Assembly (NCBI GenBank): GCA_014189435.1
Contig: CP050293.1
Span: forward strand, 6,205,001 to 6,269,000
Length of the DNA stretch: 64,000 nucleotides
Source: Mesorhizobium loti
Lineage (GTDB): Bacteria > Pseudomonadota > Alphaproteobacteria > Rhizobiales > Rhizobiaceae
Direction of reading: 5' to 3'
The position numbers and the translations under genes were made by a program. A model generated the notes under the pieces. It was given only the letters and a program-made list of their open reading frames with translations, was not told the origin of the DNA and did not search any database. This document shows, one piece after another, positions 57,955 through 64,000 of this stretch (position 1 is its first letter; each line of letters opens with the position of its first letter).

Positions 57955-59372
57955 CGTGCGCGCCTCAAATGGTTGATCAGGTCGATACGGGTTATCAGGC
58001 CGACGAACTCGTCGCCATCGAAGATGATGGCGACCTCGTTGCGGTCGAAGACAGGCAGCAGCGCGTCCAACGTCTGGCTGGCCTGCAGCGTGTGCAGATT
58101 GGAGGTCATCGCCGTGCGCACCGGGCCGTTGAAGCGCTCCCAGCGGCCGTCATGCGGGCCTTCCACCTTGGCCAGTATATCGCTTTCGTCGACGATGCCG
58201 ATCAGTCTGCCGTCGTCGAGCACCGGCAGCTGCGAAACATCGGAGCGGCGCATCCGCCCATAGGCGTTGAGCAGGCTTTCGTCCGGGCCGACGGACACGG
58301 TGTCGCCGGTGCGATGCGAGCGCATCACCAGGTCGCGCAGGTCGCCATGCTGCTCCTGCTCGGCCAGCCCCTGCTCGGCCAGCCAGAAATCGTCGAAGAC
58401 CTTCGACAGATATTTGTTGCCGCTGTCGCAGACGAAGGTGACGACGCGCTTCGGCACCGTCTGCTCGCGGCAATAGCGCAAGGCAGCGGACAACAACGTG
58501 CCCGACGACGAGCCGGCCAGAATGCCTTCCTTCGACAGCAGGTCGCGCACGGCCAGCATGCTCTGCTTGTCGGGGATGGCGTAGGCTTTTTTCACCAGCG
58601 ACAGGTCGGCATTGGGCGGCACGAAGTCCTCGCCGATGCCTTCGACGGTCCAGCTGCCGGCCTCTTCCATCTTGCCGGTCTTGATCAGCGGCGCCAGCAC
58701 CGAGCCGACCGGATCGGCCAGCACCATCTCCGTCTTCGGCGACACTTTGGCGAAGTAGCGGCCAAGCCCGGTCAGCGTGCCGCCCGAGCCGACGCCGACA
58801 ACCACCGCGTCGACATCGCCTGCGAGCTGCGAGAAAATTTCCGGGCCGGTCGTCGTTTCATGCGCCAGCGGATTGGCCGGGTTGGCGAACTGGTTGGCAT
58901 AGAAGGCGCCGGGCGTTTCCGCCGCGATCTTCTCGGCCATGTCCTGGTAATATTCGGCATGGCCCTTGCCGACATCGGAACGCGTCATGCGCACCTCGGC
59001 GCCAAGCGCGCGCAGATGCTGGATTTTTTCGCGCGACATCTTGTCGGGCACGACCAGCACGATGCGATAGCCCTTGGGGATGCCGACCTGGGCGAGGCCG
59101 AGGCCGGTGTTGCCGGCGGTCGCCTCGACGATGGTGCCGCCACGCCTGAGCTTGCCCTCCCGCTCGGCCGCGGCGATCATCGACAGTGCGATGCGGTCCT
59201 TGATCGAGCCGCCGGGATTCTGGCTTTCGAGCTTGATGAACAGCCGGCATTTGCCGGTGTCGAACTTGGTCAGCTCGACCACCGGCGTCTGGCCGATCAG
59301 GTCGAGAACCGACGCATAGGGCGGACGCAGGCGGGACAATTCGTCGGCTGCGGCGATCTCGTGCTCGCTCAT
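57951..59372 (-). CDS. Cystathionine beta-synthase with CBS pair
   Basis: 473 aa. PLP-fold catalytic domain with Lys58 (NPGGSIKDR), the substrate loop EATAGNTGLGLA and SSGT phosphate-binding region near residue 280; then two C-terminal CBS domains (about residues 345-473, VGPDESLLNAYGRMRRSDVSQLPVLDDGR... and HTLQASQTLDALLPVF). Presence of CBS domains separates it from plain cysteine synthase; O-acetylserine sulfhydrylase activity is still an option. Operon with the gamma-family enzyme downstream. Confidence 0.9.
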   Translation of the reverse strand: MSEHEIAAADELSRLRPPYASVLDLIGQTPVVELTKFDTGKCRLFIKLESQNPGGSIKDRIALSMIAAAEREGKLRRGGTIVEATAGNTGLGLAQVGIPKGYRIVLVVPDKMSREKIQHLRALGAEVRMTRSDVGKGHAEYYQDMAEKIAAETPGAFYANQFANPANPLAHETTTGPEIFSQLAGDVDAVVVGVGSGGTLTGLGRYFAKVSPKTEMVLADPVGSVLAPLIKTGKMEEAGSWTVEGIGEDFVPPNADLSLVKKAYAIPDKQSMLAVRDLLSKEGILAGSSSGTLLSAALRYCREQTVPKRVVTFVCDSGNKYLSKVFDDFWLAEQGLAEQEQHGDLRDLVMRSHRTGDTVSVGPDESLLNAYGRMRRSDVSQLPVLDDGRLIGIVDESDILAKVEGPHDGRWERFNGPVRTAMTSNLHTLQASQTLDALLPVFDRNEVAIIFDGDEFVGLITRIDLINHLRRAR

Positions 59373-59521
59373 ATCGATGCTCCATGACCAAGCGACCGCC
59401 TCGTGGCAGAGCGGCAGCGTATCCTCTTTTCCAGCCCTTTGCAGTCGGAAAGAAGATAGATCGTGCCAATCAACCGGCCAGATGCGGAATGAAATTCCAG
59501 GGTTTGGCCCGGTCGGTGGGG

Positions 59522-59690
59522 CACGCCCCCTCTGGCCTGCCGGCCATCTCCCCCACGCGTGGGGAGATTGGCAGCTTCAGCGCCCCCGCATGCCTTCCAA
59601 CGTCGATAATTGGCGAAGGCTGTCGTGTCAGCCAATCTCCCTCCTTGTGGGGGAGATGGCCGGCAGGCCGGAGGGGGGCGCCGTAGAGCG
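59522..59690. repeat. Paired palindromic intergenic repeat, copy 6
   Basis: Inverted copies at about 59524-59572 and 59634-59686, hairpin cores CTCCCCCACGCGTGGGGAG and CTCCCTCCTTGTGGGGGAG, each with GGCCTGCCGGCC. Between the CBS gene and the FAD-protein gene. Confidence 0.8.
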
Positions 59691-59704
59691 CTACCCGCAA
59701 CCAC

Positions 59705-61045
59705 TCACCCCAGCAGTTGCTTGCTCAGCCTGGCACACTGCACGCGGATATCGGGAATGGCGTCGATCTCGAAGAAGGTGCCGCGCGTCAGCGGGCCGAC
59801 GGCGAGAATCTTGGCCGAAACGGTGCCGTCGCCGGCAATGATCTCGCAATTGGCCGACACGTCGAGGCCGATGCGCAGCGGGTCCGGCCGTGCCAGACCA
59901 CGGTCGACCAGCGAGCGCACGACGCTGTTCGACGAGGTCGAGATGTCCCTGACGATGCCCGAGCAATCGTAGATGCGGGCGACCTCGAACGTTTCGAGGC
60001 GCTGTGTGTGGCGCGACTGGACCTGGACGGTGAATTCGCCATTGCGCACGATGTCGACGACGCGGCCGGCGACCAGACGGATGCGACCGGATTGGACGGC
60101 TTCGGTAACGCGGGCGTAGACCTCGGGCGCCATGCGATGGCGGTGGATGTCCCACCAGGCCTTGGTGTGTTCGACAAAGCGGCGCTTGGCGGAAGCCGGC
60201 CAGTTCTGCCAGATCTTCTGGTTGAACGGCCGCAGGCCGTCGACGACGTCGCGCCAGTCGATGCCGGCCTTCTGGTTCTCCTTGATCAGGTCGCGGAACC
60301 AGCCGACGAAATAGGACAATTGGGTGCCGACGGGAATGTCGGCGACGTCGAGCTTGATCGGATTGCCCTTGCGATGCGGCGAGGGCAGCAGGCCGCGCCG
60401 CGACACAGCGACGATGTCGCCGCGATGGCCGCGCTGTTCCAGCGCCAGGAACGCATCGACCATGCTGAGGCCGGTGCCGAGCACCATGACGCAGCTGTCC
60501 GACGGGAGCGCTATGTCGGCTTTCGAGCCCATCCTGACGGCATGGCCTTGCGCCGGCTCCTCGTCATGGCCGGTGGCCAGTACGGCGAGATGCGCAACGA
60601 CGCTGGTGCCATTGGCCAGCGCCACCTCGACGCCGGACGGGGTGGGCGTGATGGCGAGGCTTTCCTCGCGGATAAGCCGAAGACGTCCGGTCGGCTTTTC
60701 CCGCGCCTCCAGCTCGTCGAGCAACTCGCCGAGATAGCGGGCATAGATGCTGCGCGGCGCGTAGACCGGCGCCTGTTCGGGGGTTGCAAAGCCGCGCTCC
60801 TGCAGCCAGCGCCAGAAATTGCCGGGATCGTCGGCATAGGCGCTCATGCCGGCGGCACTGACATTGAGCACATGCGCCGACAGCAGCGTCGAATAGGCGA
60901 TGCCCTGGCCGAAATGCGGGCGCTTTTCGATCAGCGTGACGCGCAGGTCGGGATTGGACGATTTCAAGAGATGCGCGGCCAGCACGACGCCGCTGGCGCC
61001 ACCGCCGACAATGATGATCGAGTTGGCGCGCCCGATCATTGGCAT
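59705..61045 (-). CDS. FAD/NAD(P)-binding protein (YdhS/HcaD-like group)
   Basis: 446 aa. The N-terminal Rossmann motif GGGASGVVLAAHLL starts at about residue 13, and a second dinucleotide motif with GTGLSMVDAFLALEQRG is near residue 195. An N-terminal FGQGIAYST block and DPGNFWRWL are typical of the NAD_binding_9 group, whose substrates are mostly unknown. Its start lies 19 bp after the Rrf2 gene on the same strand, so they are one transcript; a redox role under Rrf2 control is likely. Confidence 0.8.
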   Translation of the reverse strand: MPMIGRANSIIIVGGGASGVVLAAHLLKSSNPDLRVTLIEKRPHFGQGIAYSTLLSAHVLNVSAAGMSAYADDPGNFWRWLQERGFATPEQAPVYAPRSIYARYLGELLDELEAREKPTGRLRLIREESLAITPTPSGVEVALANGTSVVAHLAVLATGHDEEPAQGHAVRMGSKADIALPSDSCVMVLGTGLSMVDAFLALEQRGHRGDIVAVSRRGLLPSPHRKGNPIKLDVADIPVGTQLSYFVGWFRDLIKENQKAGIDWRDVVDGLRPFNQKIWQNWPASAKRRFVEHTKAWWDIHRHRMAPEVYARVTEAVQSGRIRLVAGRVVDIVRNGEFTVQVQSRHTQRLETFEVARIYDCSGIVRDISTSSNSVVRSLVDRGLARPDPLRIGLDVSANCEIIAGDGTVSAKILAVGPLTRGTFFEIDAIPDIRVQCARLSKQLLG

Positions 61046-61064
61046 GCCTTGCGCAGCGCCAGTG

Positions 61065-61514
61065 TCAGGCCTGGACCTTCACCGCAACCGGCAGCTCGTC
61101 GGTAGCCATATCGCGCATTTCCGCGAGGCTGCGCTGATCGAGCACCTCGGCGATCGCCTGCCGGACCTCGAGCATCAGATGTCGGACTTGGCATGTCGCC
61201 TCGTTGCAATCTTCACAGCGCTGGTACTGGGTGCGGCTGGCGCAAGGGATAGGCGCCAGCGGACCGTCGAGGACGCGCACGACATGGCCGACCTTGATTT
61301 CATCCGCCTGCCGGGCGAGGCGATAGCCGCCATCCTTGCCCTTGCGGCTCTGGACGAAGCCGGCATTGCGCAGCTCGCCGAGAATGGCGTCGAGAAATTT
61401 CTTCGGGATGTTGTTGCCGGTGGCAATGTCGTTGACGAAGGCAAGCTGTCCGGCCGGCAATCGCGCAAGGTGGACGAGCGCCTTGAGGCCGTACTTACCC
61501 TTTTTCGTGAGCAT
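61065..61514 (-). CDS. Rrf2-family transcriptional regulator with four cysteines
   Basis: 149 aa. The winged-helix N-terminus (KKGKYGLKALVHLARLPAG, then PKKFLDAILGELRNAGFVQSRKGKDGGYRLAR) is typical of Rrf2. The effector region has four cysteines in C-x8-C-x2-C-x4-C order (PCASRTQYQRCEDCNEATC), one more than IscR-type clusters, so it may hold a Fe-S cluster or a thiol switch. Close relatives include CymR-like and RirA-like regulators of sulfur and iron. Neighbours are transsulfuration and taurine genes, which favours sulfur control. Confidence 0.88.
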   Translation of the reverse strand: MLTKKGKYGLKALVHLARLPAGQLAFVNDIATGNNIPKKFLDAILGELRNAGFVQSRKGKDGGYRLARQADEIKVGHVVRVLDGPLAPIPCASRTQYQRCEDCNEATCQVRHLMLEVRQAIAEVLDQRSLAEMRDMATDELPVAVKVQA

Positions 61515-61599
61515 GAAATCAAAATTTCTCTGTCATGCGACGGCCAGGAACCATCGGTTGCAAAACGCCCGACGTGCGTCCCCGCCGCGTCCAAGCTGC

Positions 61600-61625
61600 C
61601 ATGACACATAAATTCTAGTGACATG
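61600..61625. promoter_or_regulatory. Possible operator upstream of the Rrf2 gene
   Basis: CATGACAC (61600-61607) and GTGACATG (61618-61625) are near-perfect inverted arms (one mismatch) around a 10-bp spacer, 86 bp upstream of the Rrf2 ATG. Confidence 0.4.
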
Positions 61626-61661
61626 ATGTACAAGCCGAGGAATGTTGATTTTGCTTCGTTT

Positions 61662-61838
61662 TCAAGCCGCTGTAGCCATTTTGACCAGCCTTTGTGCCCT
61701 AGAGAGCACAAAAATGCGCTTTGACGGCAGCGAGATGGCAAATGGTCCTCCAGGGCCGGAGGCGACCGGCATCGACTGACGCGACGGCGAAAGCCGATCC
61801 ATGCCGCTGGCGATCTTGGTGATGTGGTGGTCGCTCAT
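61662..61838 (-). CDS. Possible small protein (58 aa), unrecognised
   Basis: ATG at 61838 with GGAG six bases upstream. Product MSDHHITKIASGMDRLSP... ends in SRAQRLVKMATAA. No signal peptide or known domain; composition is ordinary. In the 840-bp interval before tauA. May be a chance frame. Confidence 0.3.
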   Translation of the reverse strand: MSDHHITKIASGMDRLSPSRQSMPVASGPGGPFAISLPSKRIFVLSRAQRLVKMATAA

Positions 61839-61999
61839 CGCCGACTCCAACTCTCTAATGTCGATAAGAGTACTATACTTACCCCCGAACACGCGGAACG
61901 CGTTTTCGAATCCAGAGCTGTTTGGGGTATGGATTTGCCGAGTAAGGGCTGGAGGCGGAATTCTCGTTTACGGGTGGCTTGGCAACGCAGCGATCCTTC

Positions 62000-62160
62000 A
62001 CGCCCCCCTCTGTCCTGCCGGACATCTCCCCCCACGAGGGGGAGATCGACTGCCACCGCCGCCTTCGCCAATCTCCACCGTTGCAAGAGTGAGCGCCACG
62101 CCGAAACTGCCAATCTCCCCCGCGTGGGGGAGATGTCCGGCAGGACAGAGGGGGGCGCTG
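62000..62160. repeat. Paired palindromic intergenic repeat, copy 7
   Basis: Inverted copies at about 62002-62050 and 62110-62160, hairpin cores TCCCCCCACGAGGGGGAG and CTCCCCCGCGTGGGGGAG, both with the GTCCTGCCGGAC/GTCCGGCAGGAC core. Confidence 0.82.
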
Positions 62161-62355
62161 TCCCGCCGGCATCAAAAGGTCTGCCTTGTGGCGACACCCT
62201 GCCCGCCACAGCCGCCCTATCCGCCTCACCACCCCACCACCGACAGCTTTTTTCTAACAAGCCCGCCTTCGTTGGAAGGATTTAACTCTACAAGAACGAT
62301 AGAATTAGCTGACTATCATGGGGCATTCCGATTTTTCTCTTTTCAGGAGCCCTTC

Positions 62356-63369
62356 ATGTCCACGATTTCGCGACGCATTATTCTGCTCTCGTCAGCGGCG
62401 CTGGCCGGTGCGGCCTTCCTCGGCCCGGCCCTTGCCGGCGACCTCAAGATCACCATCGGCTATCAGACGGTGGTCGAACCTTCGAAAGTGCCGCAGGCCG
62501 ACGGTGCCTATGAAAAGGCGACGAAGGCCACCATCGACTGGCGCAAATTCGATTCCGGCGCCGATGTCATCGCCGCGGTGGCTTCCGGTTCGGTCGATAT
62601 CGGCTATGTCGGCTCGAGCCCGCTGGCGGCGGCGGCGAGCCGCGAGCTGCCGATCCAGACCATCTTCATCGTCGGCCTGATCGGCGAATCCGAGGCGCTG
62701 GTGGCGCGCAACGGCGCCGGCATCGAGAAAATCGCCGATCTCGCCGGCAAGAAAGTCGCCGTGCCCTTCGTCTCGACGACGCATTACAGCCTGCTCGCCG
62801 CCCTGAAGCATGAAGGCGTCGATCCGAAGTCGGTCGAGATCCTCAATCTCAGGCCACCGGAAATCGCGGCGGCCTTTTCGCGCGGCGACATCGATGCGGC
62901 TTACGTCTGGGATCCGGCACTCGGCCAGATCAAGACGACGGGCAAGGTGGTGCTGGATTCCTCGCAGGTCGCCGCCTGGGGCGCGCCGACCTTCGACGCC
63001 TGGATCGTGCGCACCGACTTTGCAGAAAAGAACCCTGAGGCTGTACGCGACTTCGTCAAGGTGACGGGTGCGGCCTATGCCGAGTTCCTGGCGAAGCCCG
63101 ATGCATGGTCGGTGTCGTCGCCGCAGGCGGCGGCGATCGCCAAGCTCACCGGCGCCAAGCTGGAGGAAGTGCCGCAACTGCTCAAGGGCTATGTCTTCCC
63201 GACGCTGGAAGAGCAGGCGTCGGACAAATTCCTGGGTGGCGGTACGGTCAAGGCGGTGGAAGCGACATCCGCCTTCCTCAAGGAGCAAGGCAAGATCGAC
63301 GCCGTGCTTCCCGACTATTCGAAGTACGTGTCGTCGAAATACGTCACCGAGGCGCTCGCCTCGAACTAG
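62356..63369 (+). CDS. tauA: Taurine/sulfonate ABC transporter solute-binding protein (TauA-like)
   Basis: 337 aa from the ATG at 62356 with AGGAG upstream; an in-frame extension reaches 61801 but contains the palindromic repeats and no signal. A Sec signal peptide (SRRIILLSSAALAGAAFLGPALA) is followed by the NMT1/SsuA-type binding domain (ITIGYQTVVEPSKV, DVIAAVASGSVDIGYVGSSPLAAA, AYVWDPALGQI). Periplasmic receptor for taurine or related sulfonate. Followed by an ATPase gene of the same system. Confidence 0.9.
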   Translation: MSTISRRIILLSSAALAGAAFLGPALAGDLKITIGYQTVVEPSKVPQADGAYEKATKATIDWRKFDSGADVIAAVASGSVDIGYVGSSPLAAAASRELPIQTIFIVGLIGESEALVARNGAGIEKIADLAGKKVAVPFVSTTHYSLLAALKHEGVDPKSVEILNLRPPEIAAAFSRGDIDAAYVWDPALGQIKTTGKVVLDSSQVAAWGAPTFDAWIVRTDFAEKNPEAVRDFVKVTGAAYAEFLAKPDAWSVSSPQAAAIAKLTGAKLEEVPQLLKGYVFPTLEEQASDKFLGGGTVKAVEATSAFLKEQGKIDAVLPDYSKYVSSKYVTEALASN

Positions 63370-63418
63370 ACGCATGAACCCGGCCCGCGCGCTTCTTCCC
63401 TGACGCCGCGTGCTGACT

Positions 63419-63453
63419 GCCCCGGAACCGCTGACGAGGAGCGGCTCCGGGGC
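63419..63453 (+). terminator. Hairpin between tauA and tauB
   Basis: GCCCCGGAACCGCT pairs with AGCGGCTCCGGGGC, a 14-bp stem with one G-U-type mismatch and a 7-base loop. No U-tract follows, so read-through is likely. Such hairpins after binding-protein genes keep their mRNA level above that of the ATPase. Confidence 0.6.
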
Positions 63454-63487
63454 ATTCAGATTTAGACGAACCTCTTGCGATTTACCC

Positions 63488-64000
63488 ATGCCGCATCTCG
63501 TGCTCCACCCCCATCTCCTACTGGACAAGGTCTCGATCCATTATGACGGCCAAGCCGCACCCGCCGTCGAGCTTGTGTCGATCGATGTCGCCAAGGGCGA
63601 CTTCGTCGTGCTGGTCGGCCGCTCCGGCTGCGGCAAGACCTCGCTGCTCAATGTCGCCGCCGGCCTTGTCGCGCCGGCGCGTGGGCTTGCCTCCATCGAC
63701 GGCCAACCGATCACCGCGCCGGGCTCGGACCGCGCGGTGGTGTTCCAGAACGATGCGCTGTTTCCGTGGCTGACCGCGCGCGAAAACGTCGCCTTCGCGC
63801 TCAGGCTGCGTGGCATCAGGCCGGCCGAGCGGGCGCGGCGCGCCGATGAACTGCTTGAGCTGGTGAAGCTCACCGATGCCGGCGACAAGCGCATCTGGGA
63901 ACTGTCCGGCGGCATGCGCCAGCGCGTCGGCCTCGCCCGCGCCTTGGCCGCCGAACCGGAATTCCTGCTGCTCGACGAGCCGCTCGGCGCACTCGACGCG
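63488..64000 (+). CDS. tauB: Taurine/sulfonate ABC transporter ATP-binding protein (TauB-like), cut by the window
   Basis: The frame is open from the ATG at 63488 to the window end, 171 codons. Walker [13 protein letters not shown]-loop [10 protein letters not shown], signature [13 protein letters not shown] and Walker [14 protein letters not shown] are visible, in the subfamily of nitrate/sulfonate/taurine importers. It follows tauA by 118 bp with a hairpin in between. The rest, probably with tauC and tauD beyond, lies outside the window. Confidence 0.9.
   Translation, partial: MPHLVLHPHLLLDKVSIHYDGQAAPAVELVSIDVAKGDFVVLVGRSGCGKTSLLNVAAGLVAPARGLASIDGQPITAPGSDRAVVFQNDALFPWLTARENVAFALRLRGIRPAERARRADELLELVKLTDAGDKRIWELSGGMRQRVGLARALAAEPEFLLLDEPLGALDA

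Larger units (their letters stand above)
61515..62355. other. 841-bp intergenic region between Rrf2 and tauA
   Basis: Contains the possible operator at 61600, a possible 58-aa gene, an AT-rich stretch at 61840-61900, and paired palindromes at 62000-62160. The last 90 bp hold the leader of tauA, with GATAG (about 62309) and CTATC forming a weak inverted repeat. Confidence 0.5.

Overview
The window is about 64 kb of GC-rich alphaproteobacterial chromosome, almost certainly Mesorhizobium. The strongest pointer is the gene at 46364..47425. It encodes a protein I recognise as the ortholog of MloK1, the cyclic-nucleotide-gated K+ channel of Mesorhizobium loti. Filter residues TTGYGD at 175-180 and cyclic-nucleotide-binding Arg307 fall at the numbers used for MloK1. 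Gene families and the dense palindromic intergenic repeats agree. I saw no tRNA, rRNA, CRISPR array or transposase. Both ends cut genes: a threonine dehydratase on the left and a tauB-type ATPase on the right.

Layout. 1-10.8 kb: the end of a PLP dehydratase; a CecR/YbhGFS-like operon (TetR, HlyD, ABC ATPase, permease) whose genes overlap by 4 bp and whose first gene sits beside a perfect 28-bp palindrome; a CYTH-CHAD pair; a YiiX-like permuted papain-fold protein; a membrane class III cyclase; an XRE regulator divergent from a secreted SMP-30-like beta-propeller protein. 11-20.5 kb: a signalling block with a 1912-aa histidine kinase carrying nine GAF domains, a lone receiver, a receiver-cyclase fusion and a cyclase-TPR protein. 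21-26.7 kb: SulP transporter with a small XRE regulator, PAP2 phosphatase, SMR-like transporter, and a NarL-type two-component system. 26.9-38.1 kb: two tandem Gly/Asn-rich exported proteins (one frameshifted), PhoX behind a possible PHO box, a flavoprotein monooxygenase, a DUF2156 protein, a YadGH-type ABC exporter, and cytochrome bd (CioAB type). 38.3-43.8 kb: three exported proteins that may form a periplasmic methionine-repair set (MsrA, a Met-rich repeat peptide, a CxxC DUF1223 protein), then a Tad-like protein and lepA. 43.8-49.8 kb: an AT-richer insert with a gene apparently broken by one base, YegP, MloK1, two membrane proteins, and two remnants of a duplicated gene on either side of the block. 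49.8-56.5 kb: a catabolic-looking set (solute-binding protein, alpha/beta hydrolase, isochorismatase-like hydrolase, M24 hydrolase, GlxA-type regulator). 56.7-64 kb: a sulfur neighbourhood with gamma-family transsulfuration enzyme, cystathionine beta-synthase, FAD protein, four-Cys Rrf2 regulator and tauAB.

How the parts connect. Three class III cyclases and a cyclic-nucleotide-gated channel make cAMP/cGMP signalling a theme. The giant GAF kinase is translationally coupled to a receiver-cyclase, so phosphotransfer could set cyclic nucleotide levels. The best candidate for an undescribed system is the DUF1223 / Met-rich peptide / one-Cys MsrA trio at 38.3-40.2 kb. The most informative genome-evolution signals are the split duplicate around mloK1, the two single-base frameshifts, and a mobile-type repeat that seems to supply the start site of a hydrolase gene.
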